From: Lyophyllum atratum
Taxonomy: Eukaryota > Basidiomycota > Agaricomycetes > Agaricales > Lyophyllaceae
DNA length: 64,000 nt
Assembly (NCBI GenBank): GCA_014905825.1
Contig: JACGCN010000011.1
Coordinates: 248,001-312,000 of the forward strand
Reading direction: 5' to 3'
A model generated the notes under the pieces. It made no database searches and was not told the origin of the DNA. It saw only the letters and a program-made list of their open reading frames with translations. Made by a program: the position numbers and the translations under genes. Below are positions 45,830 to 56,051 of the stretch, piece after piece (position 1 is the stretch's first letter; the number at the start of each line of letters is the position of its first letter).

Positions 45830-45907
45830 GTGATACAAACAAATCGGGCGAGAATTTGAGATCAACAATTTCAAATTCTCAGTTGAATTGTGTTGCCGAA
45901 CAGGCCC
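45830..45907 (-). repeat. Right TIR of the Harbinger element
   Basis: Reverse complement identical over 78 bases to 41531-41608. The TTA at 45908-45910 is the target-site duplication. Confidence 0.95.
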
Positions 45908-45910
45908 TTA

Positions 45911-46323
45911 CGGATCATTCGGCTACAAAGAAAGGGCTGAAAGTAGCGGGCTGTGCGGCGGGACGGCGCCCTATGGTGTTATTGAAGAGGGCTCGTGTGG
46001 ACGCAGGAAAGCCGATGGCCATGTGACCCTGCTCAACCTGCGATTATCTAAGCCAACGAGAAGTGATCGATCAATCTATCTTATCTGATCGGGACCTTTT
46101 CCTTCTTGTGAATCCTACCATTATCAATTTCAGCGTAGTGTCCAATAGTACATAACACTGGATGCAGATATCGATCTTCTTGGGGAAAAATTGCAAAGAT
46201 TATCGAAAAGATATTCCATTGCTCAAAGAATATTCAGAGAATATTGAAGATCTGGAATAATCTTTCAATATCTCTTGAATCTTTTTGTGGCAGTTATCGT
46301 TCTTTGTTTCCAGTGTAATATCA
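45911..46323. other. Short intergenic stretch 3' of the aspartic peptidase gene
   Basis: A/T-rich, with repeated AATATT-type words at about 46.19-46.27 kb. Probably the original 3' UTR of the peptidase. No gene was recognised. Confidence 0.5.
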
Positions 46324-48644
46324 CTAGTTGTCTCTCTTGTGGGGAGAAAGGAGAGACTTATATAAGGGTTCTCGCGGCGTTCCCCGCCGAATACAATTAG
46401 TCACGCCCAGCACCAAAAGCACCAATCCCACGAGCAGATTTGCTGTTAGGAATTGAGACACCGCAAACACCCTTTGTGAGTGTCGCTTATCACGGTCTCT
46501 TTATCATACAGAACATAAAGGTCTCTTTATCTCACATCTACATATATATACCTACTGTACATACTCGGGCACCCTCAGTCACTTATACCGGACTGAGGGT
46601 GAGCCACTTTCTCTTATCACACACACTTACCTTTACTGATCATACCGTAGTTTATTCTTCCTTATCACTTAGGTATGATCTTATCAATAAAGTCACTTAT
46701 ACCGGACTGAGGTTTATTCTTCCTTATCACTTAGTCTGATCATAGACTCTACACTACGGTATAGATTCTAACATTTGCTGCCAGTAGCCCAATGACGATG
46801 GTAGCATATCGCGAAACGTCCGATGTATCAGCCGCGAAGGTCTCGCCTGGAGCGAGGTTCACACTTGTTTTGGTGGTGCTGGTCAGTGTGGACGCGCCGC
46901 TGGTCGTGGTGGCGGGGCCATTCAAGATGGCAAGAAGCTCTTTAGGAGGAATCTCGGGGCCAATTTCAGCGATGGCCTTGTTGCGCACGGCGATAGCCTG
47001 CTCAGCGGCCTTGGCGGCGTCAATCTGGGAGAGAAATTGCATATACGGGACACCCATGGCGCCGTCAGAAGACCCACTGGGGTCACCAAAGTCGTATCTA
47101 AGGTTAATTGATATTAGTTGTTGAGGACGCCGACGAGGGCTAGAAAAGTCAGACATACACGCTGTAGACGTTCCTGAGGAATGTATCTCCAAGCACGAGG
47201 TCAAACTCGTTCCCACCGACTTTATCATGGGTGGAGAAGGAACTCGTGCACAATGTATGATTCTGCCCTGATATCATTGCGAAGGTCACTTCACTAAGAT
47301 CAAGTGGATGAATCGAGAACGACTGGTTCCTACGGGAGGTGAAGTGTAAGTCCCAGGCTACAAAGTAAAGCACCGGGTGGGCATACCCCATGACCATGTC
47401 GACATTGGTGGTAGAGTTGCAGGGAATCAACCAAAGACGCATCGTCTTGTCATATGCCGCGCCCTCAATTCTTGAGAATATGCCTTGCATAATCTCTGCC
47501 GGGAAGACACCCGCTGGGCTGCCGGTGTCGACGAGCGCAATAGCTTTCCCAGCGGGGACGCCTTCGATTGTGGACCCAAATTTGATAGAGACGCCATCTA
47601 CCCAGACGTCTTCGAGCAAGGTTGTCCACCTCGTGGCATTGCGCGGGAATTGCAAGAGCTTGGGCGCATCTGCAACGGCAACATATTCCTTGTCGTAGTC
47701 CGCGATATTGAACGAGCCACCGGCGGTACCCTCGAGATCTTCCGTGCGGGCAAGGTCGACAGCGATGAAGTTTGGTTTGCTGGCGTTCTGGTTGAAGATA
47801 TTCTGGAGGACGGAAGCGCCCCATGTTGCGGATGGGCCATACTTCTTCTCGATGGCAGAGTTGATGGGGGAGGTTTCTGGGTGGTCAAAGCCAAGCCCGA
47901 ACAGTCCGTAGATTCCAAGATCAGTCATAGCACCAATCGTAGACTGGACATGTTTCAATGATCAAGTAATGCCGTAACCGTGGTTGGAGACATACCTCAT
48001 TGGCATTGAGGAAGGCTATAGGAAGTAAGGCGCATGTATCAGAACAGAACACGGGGAAAAGGGCGATAAAGTTCGTGTACCTTGTTTCCCAATCTTGTAC
48101 GGCCCAAATTCAAACGGAGAGACACCAATCGTTCCTTTGACACCATAGCTGCCGTCTCCGTACCGTAGCGAGAGGGGGATCTCAGTGTCGTTGAACTGCC
48201 CGATGCCACCGGGAGGAATGACCCTATGAAGAATTCAGACTATGACGGCACGATGAGTTCGCATTGAGATACGTACCATAGATCGGTGCTACCAGTATCG
48301 AGTGCAACGTGGACCTCTGGAAGATGAAGGTCAGTAAGGACAAGGTGTACCTTTCATTCATTCTTACCCTTTCCGTTGATGGTAATGTTGGTCGTGTACT
48401 TGTCCGGATGTCAGTAATTATTTCTTGTCAGCGGCGCAGAAAGCAGACGCACCCGAATATTGCCCACATTCCCAAGGTTGTCATCGTCAGAAGTACCAGC
48501 CAATAGCGTCCCAATTGAATGAGAGGAGGTTCCAATGAGGGTCTTCGGGTGCGCGGTCCGTTTGAAAGGGATCTTGAGCGAAGTGACAAGTTGTGACTGG
48601 AGGGAAAGGACCAGTCCAAGCGAGAACAAGTGAAGATGCTTCAT
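46324..48644 (-). CDS. Pepsin-like (A1) aspartic peptidase with C-terminal anchor, disrupted by a solo LTR
   Basis: A secreted or surface A1 peptidase. ATG 48644 begins a signal peptide (MKHLHLFSLGLVLSLQSQLV); the N-terminal region GTLLAGTSDDDNLGNVGNI leads, through introns, to VHVALDTGSTDLW (first catalytic Asp, about 48.30 kb), IPLSLRYGDGSYGVKGTIG (flap region) and GLFGLGFDHPE. The second catalytic Asp lies in AIALVDTGSPAG (about 47.52 kb). FDLVLGDTFLRNVYSVYDFG closes the domain. A Thr/Ser-rich stalk (TTTSGASTLTSTTKTS) leads to a membrane segment TIVIGLLAAN, cut at codon level by the LTR, which substitutes VRIYTVV and a stop at 46749. On the far side of the LTR the frame continues LLVGLVLLVLGVTNC with a basic tail to TAG 46324-46326, so the ancestral protein had a full C-terminal helix. 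Confidence 0.88.
46444..46773. mobile_element. Solo LTR, 330 bp, with 5-bp target duplication
   Basis: Starts TGTTAGGAAT and ends AGATTCTAACA (TG...CA ends with a short inverted repeat). It is flanked by TTTGC at 46439-46443 and 46774-46778. There is no internal retrotransposon region, so it is the residue of recombination between two LTRs. Inside are direct repeats of TCACTTATACCGGACTGAGG and TTTATTCTTCCTTATCACTTAG. Confidence 0.88.
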
Positions 48645-49481
48645 AGTGGATCGAGGAAGCCTAGAGAAAAAGAGGGAAGGGAAAACAATGGGTATTAACG
48701 AGCATTTTCTGCTCCTTTATCATTGACAGGCCATAGAGAGGCTATGACATGGCGACACATCCTCCCTAAGAGACCCTGACAGGGAAGCCACGATAAAGAT
48801 CAATGTGGACTCGGAGCGTGTAATAAATGAGCTGTGGCGGTGGATGCCGCTGAGTTCTCTGTGTCCGTCGACGGCGTCGGATGGATAAGCTGCATATAAG
48901 CGTCTCGACGCGTCCAATGCTTGGAATATGTACAGATTTTAAGAGCTTCCAAACAGTCCAAGACCAGCTGGCCTCTAGGCTGTGCGAGTTTGAACGTCGC
49001 AAGATTAGTATCAAATTCTGGAATGAAGATACACAGCATTCAAAGGCGGACCGAATTCAAGGATTTCCGTGGACGATGGTGTGGTGGGCGCGTCGTACAC
49101 AAGCATTATTCAGAGTTGAAAAGACTTCGACTGCATTCACTGTGTATGACCGTTGGTACATTGAGCTGAGTCGATGATAGCACTGAGATGAAAGCGAATT
49201 GAAAGTTTGCACAGGTTGTTTGGGAGCGGCCCGCAATTTCCGGCGACGTCAACAAGCTCGATGATGGCAATCCTCAACGTTTCAATCTCGATTCTTTACT
49301 AGGTATTATTAGCGCCTGCCAATATAATGCCTCTTGTCAAGTTCCCCATATCTCTCGTCATCTCTCAGGCCTTGAATGCTAGCTGAACACATCTCAGTGC
49401 GCGAACTCGCCAGACAGGCATTAGGAAGATCAACGACCAAAAGTGCTTCATACAGGAGATCCTAAGGTCAGACATACTCTA
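48645..49481. other. Stretch without a supported gene
   Basis: The sequence between the peptidase start and the 3' end of the intact SDR gene. Overlapping short frames on both strands (48.77-49.18 kb) show no domain. Nothing was recognised. Confidence 0.5.
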
Positions 49482-50801
49482 TTATGAGCCCACTGGGATA
49501 GTAACACTATGTCCATCAGCAATCCACCGCTTCTCCAGCAAGATCAGGCTGTCGATCGCATCCACAATGGTTTCCTCTACCAGTCTGAATTCGTCCTTCC
49601 TTATCCCGATCACCTGTAGTATCCTTTCAAAGTTGACTGGCGCTCTTTTGAAGGGTAAATCCTTGGCAGGAGGTTTGAGAAGCCTCCCACGGAGGTCGGG
49701 TCGTTTTTCAGCAATCACGTCGATGATAGTCTTGAAGTCGAAATTGTAAGGTGAGGCAAGCATGATGCGTTTGCGGCCCACTTGGGAGGTTGGTGGGCTC
49801 CGAAGAGCTAGGACGTGCGCCTTGGCCAAATCGCGGACGTCGATTTGGGCTGCAGTTCCGGGGAACTTGCCCGCGGGATTCAAGAAGGCATAAAGGAGAA
49901 GGTTGGAAGATAAGGCGGCGTAATTCGGTGTCGGCAGGGAAAAGCCTCGTGCGAAAGGCCCATAAACGAATGGCGGGTTTACTTTACACAAGGAGGCTTA
50001 AGTATTTGCATGATGAAAAGTAGGACTATCGGAACTCACGGGTTGTGATATCAAGGTGTGGATTCACGTCCGCGAAGCTCCAGACCTCGCGCTCGGCTAG
50101 TGTTTTAGCCGCATAATACGCGTCTATGTATGTACCACTCAATGCCGTCTCCATTGTTGCAGAGTGCCAGTCTACAACGGTATGCTTAGTTGCCTGAACG
50201 AAATGACTTGCGAGAATTTGAAAGCCGACCTTGATCTGTGAATGTCCTTTCCGGAGTGATAGCAGTTGAAATCGAGCTCGTGACCACAATCCGTTTTATA
50301 CCAGCTCTCTCAGCCTGACGAAGGACATTTAAAGTCCCTTCTATTGATGTCTACCGCCACCACAAGTAGCTGGTCAGTACCACACGTCTACAGAGCTCAT
50401 GATTTCGCGTCACCTTCAAAACAGCTTCGGGAGACTGTCGGCCAGCGATGGGCGTGCCAGAATGGATGAGGGCATCTGCACCACTGAGCGCTTCTGGGAA
50501 CTGGTTAGTAGCAATGTCGGAAATAGTCACAGCTTCGAAGTTGTCGCCAAATCTTGCATAAGTTTTCGCAAGTTCAGCTACTTTAGACCCGCGCGCTAGA
50601 CTGAGAGCACCGTTTTGAATGATTTGCTACCGGTCAAGCAGGAAGAGAAATACCCTCGAACACGATAGCCTTCGTCCAAGAGTTGCACAACGATGTGGGA
50701 GCCTATGAATCCAGAAGCTCCAGTGACCTATCATATCCTCTAGAGGTCGATCTTAACGTCGAGAGCAGATAGAAAGCACTCACGACGACCGTCTGAGTCA
50801 T
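49482..50801 (-). CDS. NAD(P)-dependent reductase, extended SDR (GRE2/dihydroflavonol-reductase-like), intact
   Basis: This family reduces carbonyl groups of aldehydes and ketones with NADPH. ATG 50801 starts MTQTVV, spliced to VTGASGFIGSHIVVQLLDE with an intact GxxGxxG. Further exons give ARGSKVAELAKTYARFGDN, FPEALSGADALIHSG, TSIEGTLNVLRQAE, RIVVTSSIST (catalytic Ser region), AYYAAKTLAEREVW (catalytic YxxxK), HLDITT, VNPPFVYGPFARGF and IDVRDLAKAHVLAL. It ends HSVTIPVGS at 49482. Introns are short with standard borders and every join keeps frame. It is the only one of four related copies in the window that is intact. Substrate is not predictable from sequence alone. Confidence 0.88.
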
Positions 50802-51092
50802 TCTGAAGATCCCTGCACTGCTGACTGGCTGAAAGATAGACAACAGTTTATATGATAGATGGAATCCGTGGGCGCCAATCAATTTTTAGTTGACACCTTG
50901 GCAAAAAGAAGTCATAGCGGACGGCTAGCATGTGCAGATCATCGTCACTTCATGGATTGTCATCCCCGGGCCGTGACAACCCCTACCATGCGGAATCGGA
51001 ATCACATGCCCCCTTTCCTCACCTATCCCCCGATCGTGTGTCGGATCACCGTACGGCTGCTTTACAAGGTATGTGTAAATCACCTCAGCCAC
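50802..51092. other. Short upstream region of the intact SDR gene
   Basis: Contains TTTATATGATAG about 50 bases before the start codon, at the place where the arm copies carry their TATA-like sequence. No gene seen. Confidence 0.4.
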
Positions 51093-51550
51093 TTTTCCTC
51101 AACCTCCAGCAACTCATCAATTGCGCCCAATACCGTGTCCTCCACAGTCTACAACTCCTCTTTCCTCCGCCTTAAAAACCTCTCAATCCGCCCAAAATCA
51201 ACGGCCAGCGTATCGAATCGTCCAGGACTCGGCAGCGTACCTCCATTGAGCACCTCCCTCAGCGCTGGGCGCCGCTCCGCAATGATCGCTAGAACCACCT
51301 TGAAGTCCAAACCCTAGGAAGAGGCGAACAGCATACGTTTTCGGCCCACTGAAGATGAAAGGGGGCTGGTGAGAGCGAGGACGTGGGCGGGGGCAACATC
51401 ACGGATACCGGGATGCCGGGAGTAAGGGAGGGGGGGGGGGGGGGCGCTGGAGGGCTTGCGCAAGCGATAGGGCGAGGTTGGCAGAGAGGGCGTAGTAATC
51501 TGGCATCGGCAGTGCCAATCCATCTGTGAAGGGGCACAGAGGTGCAACTT
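51093..51550 (-). pseudogene. Truncated SDR pseudogene
   Basis: Only the last third of an SDR related to the neighbour remains: PMPDYYALSANLALSLAQAL (about 51.48 kb), RKRMLFAS, GLDFKVVLAIIAERRPALR (about 51.27 kb), VDFGRIERFL and TVEDTVLGAIDELLEVEEKW (about 51.12 kb). A TAG stop precedes TVEDTV. A run of 15 G (51430-51444) breaks the frame, and no cofactor-binding half is present. It lies beside the intact gene in the same orientation, so it is probably an old tandem duplicate. Confidence 0.8.
51430..51444 (+). repeat. 15-base poly-G run
   Basis: An uninterrupted run of 15 G inside the truncated SDR pseudogene. It is prone to slippage and to sequencing error, so its length is uncertain. Confidence 0.8.
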
Positions 51551-51733
51551 GAGAGAAAGGCATGAGACATACCAGTGGCCCGGCAGGGGTGTATGACAGT
51601 CGAAAACAAATCGATGATGACGCGGTATCTGGTGCTGGGTCTATCCCACTCTACAGCGCGACATCCAATATCGCGTCACCGCATTCTGTTGGACGGGAAA
51701 AATTCCGGGTAAGATTACTGAGAGCGTGCTAAT

Positions 51734-52341
51734 GGGGCCGACAGTCTTCTGCGAGGAGCAACAGAGTCGAGTCTGCACGTACATGCAGATAGATTGGTAC
51801 GACAACTGACGTTTGGGGCCTATTTTGGCAAACCATCCTTCCTCACTCTCGGCACACCGCCGCCTGGCAGTCTCGCATCGTTACGGAAAGTGGAGAACCG
51901 TTATCGTCGCAGTGAACAGAAACGAAACTCTGTGTAACAGCTATGTAATCCAAAGTAGAATTTACACAGAGATAAGCATGGAAACGGGTGATTAGATTAT
52001 GAATAGTGCTTACCTCGATGAAATGGTAGTAGTAGTTGGGGCCGACAGTCTTCTGCGGGGAGCAACAGAGTCGAGTCTGCACGTACATGCAGATAGATTG
52101 GTACGACAACTAACGTTTGGGGCCTATTTTGCCAAACCATCCTTCCTCACTCTCGGCACACCGCCGCCTGGCAGTCTCGCATCGTTACGGGAAGTGGAGA
52201 ACCGTTATCGTCGCAGTGAACAGAAACGAAACTCTGTGTAACAGCTATGTAATCCAAAGTAGAATTGAGACAGAGATAAGCACGGAAACGGGTGATTAGA
52301 TTATGAATAGTGCTTACCCCGATGAAATGGTAGTAGTAGTG
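51734..52341 (+). repeat. Two tandem copies of a 304-bp unit
   Basis: Copies at 51734-52037 and 52038-52341, both starting GGGGCCGACAGTCTTCTGCG and ending near ATGGTAGTAGTAGT. They differ by only a handful of substitutions, so the duplication is recent. It contains no convincing gene and ends about 190 bases before the NACHT start codon of arm B. Confidence 0.92.
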
Positions 52342-52526
52342 GTAGGTGGCATAAGGTGGCATAGGCCAGTTGCATAGCGATATCGGAGCCCGAAAACAGT
52401 CTGTGGAGCCACGAGACCCGAACCCGAACTGACTTCCGAGCGTCAACTTGAACTCTTGCTTCAAAAGGCCAGGCTTTGGCAACTTCAAGCTATCCTCTCA
52501 TCTGTGAACATACGACACCCTCGAAA

Positions 52527-55500
52527 ATGGCTTTTACTAATGCGCAATATACTAATGTCTTCGGAGGCTCGTTTATGGATATCCGAGGCGATCACTACAA
52601 TATCGGGAGCATCTCAACCAACAAGCCAGAACCAGGTAAGCCTATGTTGTTACGCAGTCCACGGCTAGACAATTCCTGAACATATTCTATATAGGACTAG
52701 GGTCTCTCTTCAATGCTACTTCCCCAGGTGCCGCTTTCGATTCGTCTGAACGAGATCCACCTGCCAGATGCCATCCTGGCACGCGCAAGGGGATCCTCGA
52801 AGAGATCCTCGATTTTGTTCCGGTCAATAGGGAGTCAGGCGAGGATCTTAGGCGAGTGCTCTGGCTTCACGGTCCTGCAGGTGCGGGGAAATCAGCGATT
52901 GCGCAGACAATCGCTGAAGAATGCGCTGAACGGAACACCCTCGCCGCAAGCTTCTTCTTCTCTCGTGGTCGTCAAGGACGGGACTCCATAGATCGAGTTT
53001 TTACTACTATTGCATATCAACTCGCCATGTCTATCCCAAGCTTGTGCCCTCCGCTCCAACAGATTCTTTACAATAACCCATCCATCATCCATAAAAGAAA
53101 TTCCGTCCAGCTTCAAAAACTAGTCACCGAGCCGCTCCAGGCATTATTCTCGTCCTCACCGGATATACCACCTACGACAATCCCGTCACTTATCATTATC
53201 GATGGCCTGGATGAATGTGCTGGAAAGGATCATCAGGACCAACTCTTAAACCATATCCTTACCCTCATCAGAACGCCTTGCGTGCCCCTTCATTTTCTTA
53301 TTGTGAGCCGACCAGAGTCCAACATCCGTCGTGCCTTCGAGAAAACAGATCTTTCAAGATTCTGCACCAAACCTATCTCCCTCTACGGTGATTATCAATC
53401 TCAGAAGGACGTCCGCAAATATCTGCTACATGAATTCAATAGGATCTATACATCTGACGCTCACGAGCCATGGATGGTTTCTGTGCCAGACCCGTGGCCA
53501 GCCACAGCTGACGTTGACCTCTTGGCTGGGCGATGTGATGGATATTTTATCTATGCTTCCACGCTGGTCAAGTTCATAGACCAACCATTCACATCCCCCC
53601 TGCAACAGTTAGATGTAGTGTTGAACAGTACTCCTACAGGCTCTGATGCCTTCGGAGAGCTTGACAAACTTTATCACCAAATCCTCTCGACAATTCCCGA
53701 CCGTGACGCTACTGTCCTTAAAACTGTCCTGAGGGCTGTTTTAGCGCTGTGGATTCCTACTAATTTGATCGGTTACTTCTTTTCTTTCGAAACTGGTCAG
53801 GTTGACATCACTTTACGGGGACTCCAGTCTGTTCTGCAAGTCTTCCCGGGCCAGTGGGGCTTGGGCGATATCCATCACACACCCATTCACACCTCATTCC
53901 GCGACTTTCTATTCGATCCGAACCGTGCCGGGAGATTTCACATTGCTCCTGCGGATTCGTACTTCCATGCACAGCTCACTCATGGGATGCTTGATTGCTT
54001 GAGACGGTGTTCTCAGGCATCTCAGGCATCACTTTTGGATTCCACTACAGGCCAAGTTCTATCAGCAGCACTTTATAGCTATGAAACTTGGGTCCACCAT
54101 TTTATGCAAGCAGGTCCCCACCGCACTGCCCTTGTCAAAGAAGTCATGGCTATGGATAACAATTGCTGGATTCCTCTGCCACCTGAAACTGACCATATTC
54201 CTTGGCATGATGAGAACTTCTCCAACCTGAAGACTCTGTGCGCAGCTGGTATGGCCATGTTGTTAAGCCTTGGAAAGACATTATCAGACGCGAAGGGTCG
54301 GGCAGAGTCAGGAATCAAGGTGATGTCCGATAGGTATTGCGAGACTCCACCTACTTATTCACACGGCACCTTTTGCAGGACTCGGATGAGCCGGAGTCCC
54401 TTCTCCATCAAGAAGATCTCATTCAACTTGAACACCTAACACGGCTGCGCGACACGGTGATTTGCCGCGTCCTTGCCCCAAAGTGTCTTCAAGATTCATG
54501 GATTCTTTGTATATTCACTACAGATCACGACGGGAGTGACATAGTAGTGTCTGGCATATCAGCGTGCGAATATTCTAATAGGTGCTTTGATTCATGGTCG
54601 TCTTTGGAAGGGGGTATGACAATCCAGGGGTTACTCGGTCTTGAGCGTCCATTCTCCTACCATACCCTTCAGGTTTACGAATTCTTGAAAGCCATGGATA
54701 GCTTAGGCCACCGCCCTCTTGTCGACCTACGCAGCTATCTCTCCAGCAAAAACCCACCGCCCGAAGTCTTCCTGGACCGTAGTATCAGCCACGCCCACTT
54801 AGCTCATCGGTGCATGGCGCGCTTGACTGCCACTGATGTAAATAAAACCATGGATGTTGAAATGTTCGTGCATCAGCCGGAACATCACTGGACAATATAC
54901 TCAACGTGATTAACAGCGACGTTGAATGTCGGTATGCTAGATTTTACTGGGCAAACCATCTTGCAAACGCCCCTCCTGGAGAAGAAGAACTATTGCGTCA
55001 CCTTCAGTCTATGGATCGGCAACATCTTTTCAACGGGGAGTACTTTGATAGTGCCCTTACCTACCTCAAGAAGTTAGAGGTATTTGATTGTTCATTTTCA
55101 ACTACCTATGTTCATAAATCGATACTTGCGATTACAGGAAGGTGTTCAAATTCGTCCAGACCTTTCCTATGAATATACGCAGGAGAAAGAAGTCATTGAA
55201 GAACATGATCGATTGATCCTTCTCAAATTGAACAAATTTATCTATAGAATGTTTTGGGCTGACGAAATGACTCTTCGCTACCTGCGAGGGCCTCCGGGAG
55301 AAACTTTCCAAGCGCTCCGTAGGAGCTTCGTATTCAATGACATATGCAATGTTCGTCGGGTTAAACTGTGGTTGAAGGTTGGTCTTAACAATGCTTCCCT
55401 CACGCACGTCTCTCTCAGCACATTTCCTTCTTAGGAAGGTCCACAGTCACCAAATCGCGAAGACCTGGTACGTCAATGGGAGGCATATCATGAGGAACTT

Positions 55501-55599
55501 TGGGCGCGCGCCGATCAGCGCCATCAAAAACTCTGTAATGACATATGGGGCGAGGAAAATGAGATGTCCCTCCTACTCTTCCGTCTAATTCCTCAATAG
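52527..55599 (+). CDS. NACHT-domain STAND protein (NLR-like), arm B copy, apparently intact
   Basis: STAND NTPases of this sort are abundant in Agaricomycetes and are regarded as intracellular NLR-like sensors. ATG 52527 opens a short first exon, MAFTNAQYTNVFGGSFMDI with RGDHYNIGSI, a glycine/aromatic motif of the kind used as an amyloid-like signalling tag. After a 58-base intron: RCHPGTRKGILEEILDFV, Walker A HGPAGAGKSAIAQT (about 52.88 kb), SLIIIDGLDECAGKDHQDQ (Walker B, 53.19 kb), FLIVSRPESNIRRAF (sensor 1), then a winged-helix-like region, HTSFRDFLFDPNRAGRF (53.9 kb). A helical C-terminus continues through introns (54.32-54.38 kb, about 54.84-54.9 kb, about 55.38-55.43 kb) to NREDLVRQWEAYHEELW and TAG 55597-55599. 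No WD40, ankyrin or TPR repeats are present. The intron near 54.9 kb is not firmly placed. Confidence 0.87.
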
Positions 55600-56051
55600 C
55601 TTGTCCACTACCCCCTCAGTCTGATTATAATAACATATCTCATCAGGAAGAATGCATATCATGGGCCTCGTGAATCAGCATCAGTGGTAAACATGGTATG
55701 GCGCCGGTCACATCCAGCTCTTGGTGCCCCATCCTAGAATGATACACAGGACAACGCATTGCCTCCTAGTAGAAATATTGTTTCACGCCTCCACTTCTCC
55801 ACACCGCAAGTCACCGTCCCGACTTCTTGCGTCACGAAAATGAATCCAAAAGAAAGGTTTAGACATGGTCAGCTGTTAACGTCAGTTGCGCCTTAAGACA
55901 TGCACTCGCGAAGATAAGTTGAAGGGGTTATCCCGAGCTCGGAAGGGATACGATATCTAGCATCTGCACAAAGAGAATCTGTAATGTCAACTTCGCGGGA
56001 TACACAAAGCCTACTGATACCTCAGGTTCTGTCAGAGGCGCCTTCCCGTCC
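55600..56051. other. Spacer of arm B, convergent 3' region
   Basis: Matches the spacer 24347-24842 on the opposite strand in several blocks. No gene was recognised. Confidence 0.55.

Larger units (their letters stand above)
41531..45907. mobile_element. Complete PIF/Harbinger DNA transposon
   Basis: A 4,377-bp element bounded by 78-bp terminal inverted repeats that are identical base for base (41531-41608 and 45830-45907), flanked by a TTA target duplication (41528-41530 and 45908-45910). It carries the two genes typical of the superfamily, a DDE transposase and a Myb/SANT-like protein, convergently arranged. Identical TIRs and a perfect TTA point to recent movement. Its Myb-like gene is interrupted by a nested 1.2-kb insertion. 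Confidence 0.95.

Noticed and set aside
46368..46376. TATATAAGG resembling a TATA box in front of the solo LTR
   Set aside because: It lies within the displaced C-terminal codons of the aspartic peptidase gene (read on the minus strand), and the LTR itself begins later, at 46444.
46130..46773. Initial guess of a longer LTR starting at TGTCCAATAG (about 46139)
   Set aside because: No target duplication matches those ends. The shorter interval 46444-46773 has TG...CA ends and perfect TTTGC duplications.
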